Shown here in pieces: positions 33,399-44,496 of a stretch of 64,000 nucleotides of DNA. The notes beneath the pieces were generated by a model, which saw only the letters and a program-made list of their open reading frames with translations, did not search any database and was not told the DNA's origin. The DNA is from Lophium mytilinum (lineage: Eukaryota; Ascomycota; Dothideomycetes; Mytilinidiales; Mytilinidiaceae): assembly GCA_010093605.1 (NCBI GenBank), contig MU004200.1, positions 688,155 through 752,154 on the forward strand, in the 5' to 3' direction. Position numbers and translations under genes: made by a program. How positions within the stretch are numbered: the stretch's first letter is position 1; every line of letters starts with the position of its first letter.

Positions 33399-35123
33399 TC
33401 AAACCGGCACCACAACCCCATCTCCGCCAAACCCCCCTTCACACTGCTCCTCCTCCGCCTCCCGCATCAACTCCTCCTTCTCATCCGCCGTCAAATCACT
33501 CGTAGCCTTCGGCACCCTCGCCCAAGCCCCCAGCAGCACCAAACTCACCGCCGCCGCCGCAACCCCAAACCAGAACGTATTCCTATAACTCCTCGCCAAC
33601 CCCGCCTGCTCGACCGTCCCCGACTGCACAATATCCGTCAGCCCCAAGCAAAGCGCCACACCCAGCTGCAGCACTGAGTTGATCACGCCGCCCGCGAGCC
33701 CCTGCTGCGCAGCGGGAAACGTAGTGGTGACGAAGACGGTCGCGAGAATGGTGGAGAGGTCGATGCCGATGGTGCTGAGGACGGTAGCGGGGAAGACCCA
33801 CGCCCAGTAACTCGCGCCTGCGAGCGGTATGAGGGCGAGGAGGAGCTGTGATCCTAGTGCGCCGAGGCCCGAGATTATGAGCAGGACCCGGCCGGGGACG
33901 AGGTGGAGGATGAAGCCCTCGAGGATGCTGGTGAGGAGGCCGGTGACGCCGATGGGGACGTACCATGCGACGACTTGGATGGGGGTGGCGGACATGATGT
34001 TTTGGAAGAAGAGGGTGCCGTAGACGGAGAAGATGCCCCAGGTGCCGTACAGAAGGAGGAGGGCGAGGAGGAGAGGTGTCATGGAGGGAGTGGTGAAGAT
34101 CCAGGCGGGGAGGAGGGGGTCTGGGGAGATGTACGTTTCTATGTAGACGGCGGAGCAGAGGGAGAGTATGCCGAGAGTAAAGCATACGGGGATGTATGGT
34201 GTTTGCCACCCCGAGGGAGCGTGCGCGGACTGAGTGATGGCGAAGATGGTGAGGGTGAGGCCGGAGATGATGGTGATGGCGCCGGGGTAGTCCATTTTAA
34301 CGTTGCTTGGGGACGTCTTCTCCGATCGAGAGTATGGGATTGAAAGGATCGAGGTGGTCAGCGTGATAGCTGTAAGGATACCGCCCATCCAGAAATAAAA
34401 GCCCCAGCGTAAGAACTGCCCAACGATACCCGCGACGGCAATACCCCCGAAGAAACCAAAGACTCCTGAAGTGCCGTAGATCGCGAAAACGAGGTTCTTT
34501 CGCGGCCCGGGCCGATAGAGGGAGCCCATGAGCATGATTCCAGTAGGCAGGAAGGCAGCGGCTCCTAAGCCTTGAAGAGCTCGAGAGAAGTCTAGCATCA
34601 GTGGATTGATACTGAATCCTGCGATAATACTCCAGATAAGAAGCCATGCGAGCCCTCCCATAAAGATGGGATAGCCTCCCCACATATCGCCGAGGCGGCC
34701 GAATACGAGTAAAGTGCTGGCGATAACGAGAGAGAATGCGGTAGCGGGCCACACGCTGGATGCCGGTGGAATATCAAGCTCTTTTATCAAAGTTGGTAGG
34801 ATAACAGGAAAGCCTGAGACATAGAATTCGGTCAAGAACTGAGACATGGATATGCTGAAAACAAAGGATATTTCGCTCCAGAGGGTGATGAAAGTGGGAG
34901 GATGTTCACGGCCGAGACGCTCGATTCGATCTTGTAATGACTCTTCGGTATGGGGTTCAAATGAATCCTTTCCCCTAGTACGTGGTAGGGGAGTACTAGC
35001 AGCCACATCATGGACATTTGAAGCTGAGGCGCTGAGGCTTCGGCCCCTTGGCGGAAGAGGAGATGGCCACGAGGTATTGCTCAAAGTCCAAGACGGTGTC
35101 GAGGGGGAGAGAGTACGTAGCAT
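33399..35123 (-). CDS. MFS drug:H+ antiporter, DHA2-like
   Basis: Single exon, 574 aa. A hydrophilic N-terminus of about 90 residues precedes a dozen or more hydrophobic segments. Motif A appears as FGRLGDMWGGYPIFMGG between helices 2 and 3. The RALQGLGAAAFLPTGIMLMG block is typical of 14-TMS DHA2 proteins such as Atr1/aminotriazole resistance and Sge1. GVFGFFGGIAVAGIVGQFL corresponds to motif C. The acidic C-terminus contains EEKEELMREAEEE. The start is ATG 35123, since triplets upstream in frame are not ATG. Probably a plasma-membrane exporter of small molecules; the substrate is unknown. Its 3' neighbour, the Zn2Cys6 gene, may regulate it. Confidence 0.88.
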   Translation of the reverse strand: MLRTLSPSTPSWTLSNTSWPSPLPPRGRSLSASASNVHDVAASTPLPRTRGKDSFEPHTEESLQDRIERLGREHPPTFITLWSEISFVFSISMSQFLTEFYVSGFPVILPTLIKELDIPPASSVWPATAFSLVIASTLLVFGRLGDMWGGYPIFMGGLAWLLIWSIIAGFSINPLMLDFSRALQGLGAAAFLPTGIMLMGSLYRPGPRKNLVFAIYGTSGVFGFFGGIAVAGIVGQFLRWGFYFWMGGILTAITLTTSILSIPYSRSEKTSPSNVKMDYPGAITIISGLTLTIFAITQSAHAPSGWQTPYIPVCFTLGILSLCSAVYIETYISPDPLLPAWIFTTPSMTPLLLALLLLYGTWGIFSVYGTLFFQNIMSATPIQVVAWYVPIGVTGLLTSILEGFILHLVPGRVLLIISGLGALGSQLLLALIPLAGASYWAWVFPATVLSTIGIDLSTILATVFVTTTFPAAQQGLAGGVINSVLQLGVALCLGLTDIVQSGTVEQAGLARSYRNTFWFGVAAAAVSLVLLGAWARVPKATSDLTADEKEELMREAEEEQCEGGFGGDGVVVPV

Positions 35124-36121
35124 GTTGAGGCTGATCAATAGCCAATGGCGGCACGTGAACAGTTGGTGGCAGGTTCAATCGAATACGGAACTCTTGAAGT
35201 AAGCAGAGGGTGGTAGGTATATGTAGCTAACAAAGAGCGCTTTGAAATCAGAAATCATTTCTAGCTAACAAACCTAGTATAATGAGTTACGTAGCAGAAC
35301 GTAACGGTACTTACGGAGGTAAGCTATGGAAGCTGACGAAAGGAAGTGACACTACTACTAATGGTTGATAGTGGAGATTCTAAATTCTGCTATACGGTAG
35401 AATGTATGGAGCGGGGCACAGTTACTCCGAATCTATGAGCTCTATTGAGTCTTGCGTGGACATTCGTCAGAGAGATAAGTGAGCAGCTATGCTTGATGGC
35501 AATCGCCCATGGCGGAAGATATTTCAAACCCATAAGTAGTGCCCAAGTCTAGTGTCTTGGCTGCCTTTCTAGGAGACGCGCCTAGTCTATCGGCTTTTTT
35601 GAGTCTTTTGCGGACTTTTACAGTTAGATAGGTCAGCATCATTACCGACTTTGGTGGCAAGCTTCTCGTGGAAGAATTAGGACCCCTGGTGTCAATTACT
35701 GCCGGCAAGTCTAGTGTCTTGGCTACCTATTTGAGAATAGCTCAGATCGAGGGTTAGTACTCTGATTGGCTTGAATCTTGTCGGTGCCGCAAGGACATCA
35801 AACCTTATCTCAAGAACTTGAATGCCTCGTCATGCCTCCAGATTACAAAGACACTTGAAGAAAGTTGCGTCTTGGCTGCCCATTGTAGAAAAGGTAGTAA
35901 CATCTCTCAATACTATCTCAAACTTACAATAGATTATTAAAGCCCATTTCTCAACATCAACACTTTCCCCCATGCCGTCATATGACTCTTCACTTCCAAA
36001 GTAATTTATACCGCAATACTACACCCATCTTCTTCCCGTCAGACAGTCCCTTGTGCACATACTTTCCTTCCTTTACTACCTTCGACACTGTTTAGTTAGA
36101 TTCAACGCGACCCAGTAAAAC
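35124..36121. other. Divergent spacer MFS / histidine phosphatase
   Basis: About 1 kb between divergent starts. It contains the 19-bp direct repeat listed separately. No gene is seen; a pyrimidine-rich tract (36020-36090) precedes the phosphatase start. Confidence 0.4.
35544..35724. repeat. Exact 19-bp direct repeat
   Basis: CAAGTCTAGTGTCTTGGCT occurs at 35544-35562 and again at 35706-35724. A third partial match (GTCTTGGCTGCC) occurs near 35868. The spacing of the exact pair is 162 bp. Confidence 0.7.
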
Positions 36122-36952
36122 ATGGCACCAGTCATCCACTGCATCCGCCACGGCCAAGGCTTCCACAACCTCGGCGCCGGCTTCTACTCCCTCCACGACC
36201 CCCACCTAACCCCCCTAGGCATATCACAATGCGAAACCCTCCAAGCCACCTCCTTCCCCGACCAGTCAAACATCTCGCTCATCACCGCCTCCCCCCTCAG
36301 CCGCGCCCTCCACACCGCCTTCCTAACATTCAGCCCGGCTCTCACATCCGGCCGTAAATGCCCCCCTCAAATCCTCGCCCTCCCGGATGCGCAAGAAACC
36401 TCAGACGACCCGTGCGACATCGGCTCGGACCCATCCGTACTCCGCGGCATCGTAGCCGAGAATAACTGGCCTGTGGACCTCTCCCTCGTCAAAGATGGCT
36501 GGAACGTCAAGACCTTGGAGAATCGATATAGCCCGCATAGCAGCGCCATCGCGGCGCGCGCCCGTGACGCTCGCGTCCTTCTGCGCCAGAAAATCCGCGA
36601 GCTGGTTAGAAAGGGTGATACAGACGCCGAAGTCGTGCTGGTTACGCACGGGGGCTACTTACACTTCTTCACTGATGATTGGGAGGACTCGTATCAGTAT
36701 CCCGGTACTGGGTGGCATAACTGCGAGACCAGGTCCTACAGTTTCGAAGAGGATGTAATGGCAGACGCAGATGGGGAGGCGAGGCTGACTGAGACGACGG
36801 AGAGTCGGCGGAAGCGAGGGAAGACGTATCCTATGTATAGCAGGGAGAAGCAGCCTGAGTTGTTTGAGTTGGGGATGCAGCGATGGGAAAGTCAGGGACT
36901 GCAACGACCTGATAAGTTACGAAAGGTGCCGGATATGAGTGTTATTATATAG
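36122..36952 (+). CDS. Histidine phosphatase superfamily protein (PGM-like)
   Basis: 276 aa, single exon. The family begins with the catalytic RHG motif: IRHGQGFHN, with R9, H10 (phosphohistidine) and G11. LTPLGISQCE follows, then ASPLSRALHTAF with the second arginine. The second histidine is in VLVTHGGYLHFF near residue 181. The acidic residue region lies around LALPDAQETSDDPCD. It resembles the fungal branch of phosphoglycerate mutase-like phosphatases related to yeast Pmu1, whose substrates include small phosphorylated metabolites. Cytosolic, with no signal peptide. The start is the first ATG (36122), near the end of a CT-rich leader. Confidence 0.9.
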   Translation: MAPVIHCIRHGQGFHNLGAGFYSLHDPHLTPLGISQCETLQATSFPDQSNISLITASPLSRALHTAFLTFSPALTSGRKCPPQILALPDAQETSDDPCDIGSDPSVLRGIVAENNWPVDLSLVKDGWNVKTLENRYSPHSSAIAARARDARVLLRQKIRELVRKGDTDAEVVLVTHGGYLHFFTDDWEDSYQYPGTGWHNCETRSYSFEEDVMADADGEARLTETTESRRKRGKTYPMYSREKQPELFELGMQRWESQGLQRPDKLRKVPDMSVII

Positions 36953-37602
36953 AAAAGACAACCTAGGAATGCTGCGATATTCTTCTAGATGTATTACGCG
37001 GTTAGATCTGTGAATTCAAGTACTGTTTTTCCATAAACTCTTTCCTCTGCGTCCACCTCTACTCCCCATCTACGTCTATCCAAAACCCGTGAATCTTGCA
37101 CCGTTTCTTGCCTAAGTAAGCCCTCGGTAGGCCCCTCCTATATATCCTCTCGGATATCCTGCGCAGCCAATCTAAAATCTAATTGCGCGGTTAGATTAGG
37201 AAGTATTAGCATAATTTTCCTCATAAAGTGTCACCCTTCCTAGGCCCCGTGCGTGTGCCCTCCGCGTCTGTCAAAACCCAACTTAGGCGGTTAGATCTGT
37301 GATTGTTTGTAGTATTCTTACCGAAAGAGGGGCCCCTACGACTTCACTAAGATCCCGTCGCTTCCAAGCCCGGTGTAGAAAGGTATTGAGTTGAACTTCC
37401 CTGCATTCTCACTAACCTATATACACTCCCCCCCCCTTTCCCCCCCCCATCCCAACCCAACCCGATAACAAAAGAAAAGCCTTCTCGGCGTATCCCAAAC
37501 CCCACCGTACCCGACCGAGCCCCGACCCACCTCCCAAAAACACCAAAAACAAGAGAAAGGATGGTATCAAGTAATCAACTGTGCAAAAAGCGGGTGGAAT
37601 CT
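36953..37602. other. Spacer containing inverted minisatellite units
   Basis: Convergent 3' flanks of the phosphatase and the PA-TM-RING gene. About half is the repeat array listed next. After it comes a C-rich tract with runs of nine or more C at 37429-37448. Confidence 0.5.
36975..37340 (-). repeat. Minisatellite family, array A (inverted)
   Basis: Read on the minus strand it shows three copies of the core (C/A)ATCTAACCGCGnAAT with anchors near 37300, 37190 and 36995. Each is followed by GACGCGGAGG-like and ACnCTTTATGAGGAAA-like blocks. Against array B it shares TGGAAAAACAGTAnTTGAA followed by the ATCTAACCGCGTAAT-type core. Against array C it shares GGTGACnCTTTATGAGGAAA. The units are therefore the same family in the opposite orientation. 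Confidence 0.8.
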
Positions 37603-40373
37603 TCAGCGATCCCGATCCACACCGCCCCTCCCCGCTCTCCTAGTCAACCCGACCCCCGCACCCCTAAGAGCTTCGAAGCCTCTCCATATCGTAGTGCGGA
37701 TGCTGCTGCCGCCACTGTCGGCGCCCTCGCTAACGTGGCCGCGGTCTTGGTCATCGTCGTCCTCAGCCCAGCCCGCGGCTTCGACGTCGGACTCCGGGAA
37801 GTCTTCGTACGCGGCGCGCGAGTGGAATTCCGTGCCCGGGACAGGAACGGGTAAGGAAGCGGAGGGGGATTCGTTGCGCGTGTGTGCGGCTTGGGCTTGG
37901 ATATCTGTTTCGGAGGCGTCGTCGCGGAAAAGGGAGAGGTGAGATGGGGAGCGGGAGAGAGACGGGGAGGGTGAGGGAGAGGCGTGGCGCGCGTGGTGGG
38001 AGGCGCTGAGGGAGCGGACGACATCGCCCTTGCAGATGGGGCAAGTCCGGCGGCGGGTCACGAGCCACGGTGTTCTGGCACGTTAGAAAGAGTTTGGGAG
38101 AGGTTAGGGGCGAGTGAGACTTACATGCACTCGGCGTGGAACTCATGACCGCACGGGAGGCTCATGACACGGCTTACACCGTCGACGTACTCTTCGAGAC
38201 AGACCACGCATTCCTTCTGGCGACCACCGTAGCGGCGTCGCCATTCTGCGAGGCCGGCTTCTCGCTTTTCTTCTTCTGGGGAGGTTGGACGCAAGTTTGG
38301 TTGGTGAAATGAGGATGACCCTGCGGGAACTTCGGAGGTGGTTCGGGAGCGGGGTCGAGGGCGAGAAGTTGTTGTTCGAGAGTGTGAATGTTGAAGAAGG
38401 GGAGTCGTCGGTGATGATGATGCTGGTGTTGTTGTGGGAGAAGAACCGGAGTTGGCATCACTTGATATCGTGTGATATGTGCGAACGGGTAGTCTCTCTA
38501 CGACGGACTTTGGTGCTCGCCAGCGTCGGCGGCGGATACGGGACCGTAGAAGAAGAAGCGCGTAGACTACTGTAAGAGTAACGAGCGGGCTTACAACAAG
38601 AACTAATAGGGTATCGAAGAAGGGGCTCGAAGACATATTCGTGGGTGTCAGAGTTACCCACAGCCCTTCGTGAGGTTCGGAATCGTCTGTGTTATCGTTT
38701 TCGTCCTTTGCGCGGGCATTTGACTCTGCCGCCTTCGTGTGCAATGGCAAGTGGTACTCATTGGTCCTCTTTGAAGGCACTGGCCGCGAGCTGTCATCAT
38801 CGCCACCGTCACCGAGGAAGCTGCTGAGCCAACCTGGATCATCTTCGTCCCGATTACTGTCGTCGGGATGAGATTTGCTTTCCTTCTCATATTCTCCGCT
38901 ACCAGGCATAACGTTGCCGCCGGCCAGTGGCTCCGATTCCTGCTTCGGTTTCTTCGCATCGGGACGGTGATTGACAGCTGTTGTCTGCGGGAGTAGGTCA
39001 GGATCGCGCCAGTCTTGGACACCAATGACAAAGTCATCAGCAGCCTTGGTCACAGTGGGCTTCTGGAGCAAGGGCTTCGCTACGCGTGAGGGCTTGGTTG
39101 CTTTCTTGGTTGGAACATCATCAGTCCAATCTTCCACCTGAACCCAGTTCAGACTTCCGCTGGTTGGTGGTCTTCTGCTGTCTCCCGAAGATGATTCACG
39201 TCCGCCGCTGCCAAGTCCGAGAGCTGCAAGAAGCGAGCGGAACCAGCCGACTTGCTCCTCCATTTCCTCGACATCCTTGGAGAGCGGTGTTGCATGTGAG
39301 TCCTTGCTCTGCTTCTTAGCCTTTGAGGTGTGCACTGCGTTTTCGGCGATGCGCGTAAATGTCGGGCGGTCGCCCTTTCCTTTCTTGCCTGGTGACCCAT
39401 CGTTCTTCTTCGGCGCTTTAGTTGTTCCAGTAATACCTAGTTTTGCAGCGTCTTCCGGAGACAGGTCCTCCATCAAACCGCCGGAGGGTATAAGGGACGA
39501 AAGTAGGTGGGCAGTGGTATGCGAGGTAAACAAGGCAGGGATTGTGATGTTTGAAGTGTCTCCGTGGGCGTACATCCGGATCAAGGCACCTCCTCGGACA
39601 TCATCGCCTACAATGAGGGCCACACCTCCTCGCCTTTGAGCCCACTTGACTTTCTCCAAGAAGCCGCAACCGCCACGGCTCAGCAGGACGATCTTGCCTG
39701 TTATTTCAGCTCCTTCTTGTAATGACTGAATATCTGCATGCTCAGAGGCTTTGACGTTCTCAACTGATCCATGTTCCTTGGGCATTTCCGAGTTCGGGAG
39801 CGGATGATGGAGGTGGTCGTCCGTGCCGTCATTGTCGTCTGACTTGCCTTCATCTGGTACCTCTAGCTCTTTGTCTCGTTTTAGCTGGTCGGCTTTGGAG
39901 CTGGATGGACTGTCGTTCGCAATCGCTGTGCCGAGAGATTTCCGCTTGGGATCCAAACGCGAGTCAGAGCTGGCTGAGTTCTGATCGCCATCGCTCCAGC
40001 CTGGCACATCGCTGCAGCCAAGTTCGCCTTCGGCTCCAGCGGCCATGCCACCGCGGCCCATTGTATCATCTCCAAATCCACTTCCAATCCAGAGCTGGCC
40101 ACTCAGGCCTTTGGAGGGCAGCAGTGGTCCAAAGGCGGCAGGTCGGGCGAGGAAGAAGGTAGAGTTGTCATCGGTGAGGCTGATGATTGCGGAGGGTGGG
40201 AAGAGCGATGAGGGCGAGGTGAAAGAGAAGAGAGCTCGTAGCTTGCTCTTCTTGACGGTCGGCTGGACATTTGGAGATTGGTCGGCGGACTGGGCGCCGA
40301 AGCTGATGTATAATAGTATAGTTATGGCTATGACGCTGGACGCGAGAGAAAGCAGGAGGCGGAGAGGCCGCAT
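37603..40373 (-). CDS. PA-TM-RING E3 ubiquitin ligase
   Basis: Membrane ubiquitin ligase of the protease-associated/transmembrane/RING type. Exons are 40373-38125 and 38074-37603 (906 aa). Residues 4-22 form a signal anchor (LRLLLSLASSVIAITILLY). A PA domain is split by a disordered Asp/Ser insert: its first strands are near 50-100 and its main block is IVLLSRGGCGFLEKVKWAQR followed by GVALIVGDD, YAHGDTSNITIPALF. A transmembrane helix follows (FDTLLVLVVSPLVTLTVVYA). The RING-H2 is CVVCLEEYVDGVSRVMSLPC, GHEFHAEC, TPWL, CPICKG; the intron falls exactly within HAECI|TPW. The Ser-rich C-tail is about 150 aa. It likely acts in the endosome/vacuole system, by analogy with RNF13-type ligases. It is longer than most relatives because of the low-complexity inserts. 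Confidence 0.88.
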
Positions 40374-41864
40374 GGTGGAAATGTGGTCTGAGCCAGAGAC
40401 GGCCGCAGCGGGCAAAGGAGCTCAAAGGCAGTAGAATGCCGGAAATCTATGATGCTGTGCACATTCGGGAGAGGCGCGCTGGGAGAGCTGGTGGAGCTGG
40501 AGCCGGAGGTGGCGGAGAAGGATACAAGGCAGGAGGGGCTCACAGAGCGGCGAGTCGGGCGTGGGTGGAGGTGGAGGCACGAGGGAGCAATTTCGAAGGT
40601 AGGCGCAGAAAGGAGAGGTGGTGTCAAAGAAAGAAAGGCAGTCTCTTGAAGATATGGCGGTTGTGAGAGGTGTAAGAGGGGTGCAGCTCGAGGAGATGGG
40701 TGTTCGTCACGCTCCCAACCATGGAACGCCCGTGGCGCGACTGGCCTGTGCATCACGTGTGAATTGCTGCGCCACTGCGATATCCACCTGAGATCCTTCT
40801 TTCATCCCATCAACACCCGAAATATATTTACTCGTATCAGTAACCACTACCTGATTCAATAAAAGACCAGAGACGGCTGTCCGTAGTTGTTGAGCACCCG
40901 AAGCCATTAAATGATAGTATACGTCCGCACATTCCTGGTGAACCAAGTCTCCTTGCACTGGACGAGGCTGGACGGAGAGTCTCAGCTTTTGAAAGAAAGC
41001 ATCAATACTGATTCCACAATGCGTCACAGCAGTACTATCGATGGCATTCGCTTGACTGCTCCCGTCGCCTGATGGTGTGGTCGTGTGCGCTTGTCAACGA
41101 CTGTTTCAGCCTCGAATCCATGTCTCAGCCGGATGCAGCACTCCAGCGTCGTCTGACGCCATCAACATCACTCATAGTTCTTTCCTACTCGCAACACGAA
41201 GCTATATGGCTTGAAGGAAGTAGCAAGATACCCCGCGATGCAGAGCGCTCTCCCGCTACAAGGGTAGCCACTGGCATGGCCGTCCCCTAGGGAACATGGT
41301 GTTTTAGTGTCCGCGGACTGAGGGCTAGTGGTAGCCTGCTCTAGATTCAGCATCAACGACGTCAGTTAGCAGTATGAGGCCCTCCCCAGCAATTGCTTCG
41401 ACCCGGCCCCTGTCACTATCAGCTCAAGCACTGCCGCGTGTCAATTGTGCTAATCCTGATCAACTCTGCCAAATTCCATCTGTGTCCCATTGCAGCCCTC
41501 GCGACTCAACCACGCTGTCGCCAGGAACCACTTCCGTCATGCATGGACTCTCCCGCCGCCGTCGTGCTTTCCGCGCGACGCCTTCCACGGCCGGGGCCAT
41601 GAATGCGTCTAGCCATCCCGTGTCTCCTTCTGTTCCCTCGTGCTTGTTTCCTTCGTCCAAACAACAACCTCTGAACCCTCTTCCTATCCTTCCAGAACAC
41701 TACCGCAAACGTCTACCCTAAGCTAGTCCTTTTCCTGTCTGTATCTCCCTAGGCTACTCCTCATTTGCTGTGTTTTTCCTTTACAACTTTCGTTTCCTCC
41801 CCCGTTCCTGGACAAATCCTCACCTCCCGTCCCTACTTGTACCTCTGCTCCCCTCGACTTCACG
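40374..41864. promoter_or_regulatory. Divergent promoter region, PA-TM-RING / aquaporin
   Basis: 1.5 kb between divergent starts. A TCACGTG site lies at 40753-40759. A minus-strand frame at 40707-41027 lacks an ATG start and any resemblance, and a plus frame 41374-41721 is probably aquaporin leader. Nothing else is supported. Confidence 0.4.
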
Positions 41865-43418
41865 ATGAACATCAACGCACCAACGGGGACCTTTATGGTG
41901 CTGCCCGGCATGCGAGCTCTGACCACCGACCCCAATCATCAAGGGGAGCGCCGTCTTCGTGGCCTCGAGTGGATGCCAAATCGAGTCCGCAATCTGATGA
42001 TAGCAATGATTGGAGAGTTCGTGGGCACATTCTTGTTCCTCTTCTTTGCTTTCGCCGGAACTCAAATCGCCAATGCCGCCCCTGCCACTCCTGGTGGTAA
42101 GCCCAACACCTCGGTGCTACTCTACATCAGTCTATCCTTTGGCTTCTCGCTACTCGTCAACGCATGGATCTTCTTTCGGATTAGCGGCGGCCTCTTCAAC
42201 CCTGCAGTCAGTACCTGTCGAAACTTTTCATCTTCATCGCTAAATCAATGCAGGTTACTTTGGGAATGTGCTTGATTGGCGCTGTGGGATGGATCAGGGG
42301 AGCTTTCGCCCTCATCTCCCAGCTTGCTGGCGCCATGGCTGCGGCGGGTGTCGTATCTGCACTTTTTCCCGGTCCTCTTGCCGTCAGGACCACCCTCACC
42401 GCAGGAACCTCCGTTGTGCGAGGCCTTTTCATCGAAATGTTCCTTACTGCCGAATTGGTCTTTTGCATCTTCATGCTAGCAGCAGAGAAGCACAAGGCAA
42501 CTTTCTTAGCACCGATCGGCATCGGAATCTCCTTGTTTATCGCGGAGCTAGCCGGTATGTGCCCCAATTCTTACTTGATGCAATCTTGAGCACCCTGACA
42601 AGATCGTAGGTGTTTACTATACGGGCGGCTCCCTCAATCCCGCCCGATCATTCGGTCCAGATGTAGTGCTTCGCCATTTCGACGGCTACCACTGGATATA
42701 CTGGGTTGGTCCCTTCCTCGGCGCCATTATCGCCGTCATCTTCTACCGCCTCGTCAAGATCCTCGAGTACGAAACCGCAAACCCAGGCCAGGACTTCAAC
42801 GAGCATGAAGCCGCCGAATTCGACCCAGATGACGAACCCGCCGACGCCGAAGAGGTCCAACGCCCCGTCCCAATGAAGAAGAACTACAGTGAGTCCAAGA
42901 ACAGAGGCTCAGGAGAATCCAAGCAAAGAGGCTCGTCCGAGAAACCAAGACGCCAGCGATCCCCCCACACCTCCCACAACTCCCAATCCCGCAACTCCCA
43001 AAACTACACTCACGGTCAAGACTTTGGCTTACGCACAGGCTCCCAAGGCCGCGGCCGCGACGGCACCGACGAAGCCAGCATCCCGCCGTCCCACAACCGC
43101 CGCCGTCTCAACAACACCAGCACCTCCCAATCCCACTCATCCCAGGGCGGTATGAAGCCCGAAATGGTCACCATCCCCCGCCGCTCCGGCGCCCACCCCG
43201 CACGCAGCCTCGAGGAGCGCAACGCCGACGCCTACGCTGCCGCCGCCCGCGCCGTCTACCCGCCTGCCCACGCGCCCCATGGTGGCGACGCGAACTACTC
43301 CGAGCGCGACCGCGACTCCGCGCGCTACCAGTCGCGTACGCAGTCGCGCCCGTACGCGCATGGCCCGGATGCGGAGAGCGGCAGCGCGGGGTACTCGGAC
43401 GACACGACGCCGTCCTGA
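41865..43418 (+). CDS. Aquaporin (MIP family) with long C-tail
   Basis: Water or small-solute channel. Exons are 41865-42206, 42254-42554 and 42610-43418 (483 aa). Six membrane helices begin with IAMIGEFVGTFLFLFFAFAG. The two half-helices carry NPA motifs: GLFNPAVTLG, split by intron 1 exactly after NPA, and GSLNPARSFGP after intron 2. The NPAR arginine of the selectivity filter is present. No Asp after the second NPA is seen, so this looks like an orthodox aquaporin rather than a GlpF-type glycerol channel. After helix 6 (YWVGPFLGAIIAVIFYRLVK) there is a tail of about 220 residues, rich in Ser, Arg, Asn and His, probably disordered and perhaps phosphorylated. The start ATG 41865 gives a 45-residue cytosolic N-terminus. 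Confidence 0.92.
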
Positions 43419-44496
43419 CGGTCCCGCGAGCCAGAGGAGGACGATGGTTGTGAGGGGGGCGCCTTGTACCATCTCTGCGTCTGGCTGCCGCATTGTTTGA
43501 TTCGGTCGTGGTTTTGTCCGTGAGTGGGGATGGGTGCGTGGGTTTGCGCGTGTTTGCTTTTGGGTGGTGGTTCTGTCTTTAGAATCGAGCGGGGTGTTGT
43601 TGGGTATTCGGGTTAGATTGGGCTGGAAGTATACGCAGTGGTAATGGTTATGCGGGATTACAAAAAGTTGGGGTGTAAGAAGTATATATGTAGTCGGGAC
43701 TTCGGGAGGTGGTAATGAGTTAATCGGGTACCCTTACACGGCTTCATGCTTTATACGTTTCATACTTTATATGTCTCTTGGTTCTTGTGAGATTAAGGGA
43801 CATATAGACGAGAGCAGTCCGGGGATTGCTCATTGCACGCTAAATTCTACAGAATTTGATGGGTCGTGCTTGATTTCAGATCGGCGTGGAGCGGGGACGT
43901 AGAGGTGGACGAAGAGGGGAGGGTTTGTGGAAAAACAGTATTTGAACCTACGGATCTGACTGCGTAATTTCTTTTTGGAGCGTGTTGTAGTAGGAGACAC
44001 GGATAAGCCTACGAGGTAAACGCTTAGGGCACGCTTTGAGAAATTTGGAATCAATAATTACAGATCTAACCGCATAATATACTTTTTGTTGGGCATGGAG
44101 GGGTGGGGAATGGTTAGACTTGGAGAGGCACGAGAGGGACAGCTCTGGCAAGCCTGATAGCTCTTTGGGCCACCTCAGACAGTGTTGAACTGCTGTAGTG
44201 TGCCACTTTTTTCATGCCTAGCAAGACTAGCAGGCAAGGCGCGATGCATCAGCCCACCTTCTCTCAGCGACGTGCCACGCTTGGAGCCCATCCCAGCCTT
44301 GGCTAACGCAGACGCATCATTACACACTCCACCGACACGATGAAAGACGTAGCGAAGGATAAGTCATGTTCGCAAAGCATGGTTCATCTGTCAACTTTCA
44401 ACAGCATGATTCTTAATGATCGAGACAATAGGTAATATATCTCCACCAACATGCTTTCCTTGCGATCCAAACCATATCCTGTTGACGCAGTGCTCA
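43419..44496. other. Spacer with minisatellite array B
   Basis: It runs from the aquaporin stop to the cysteine-rich gene. It holds the two-unit array B and GT-rich aquaporin 3' sequence. No other gene is seen. Confidence 0.45.
43885..44100 (+). repeat. Minisatellite family, array B (two units)
   Basis: Core motifs GGATCTGACTGCGTAAT (at about 43952) and AGATCTAACCGCATAAT (at about 44062) are 110 bp apart. Between them lie GGGCACGCTTTGAGAAATTT and other unit blocks. The orientation is the same as array C. Units are partly degraded. Confidence 0.8.

Noticed and set aside
40707-41027. Minus-strand 106-codon frame between PA-TM-RING and aquaporin
   Set aside because: No ATG start, no splice partner and no resemblance. 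The interval is a divergent promoter.
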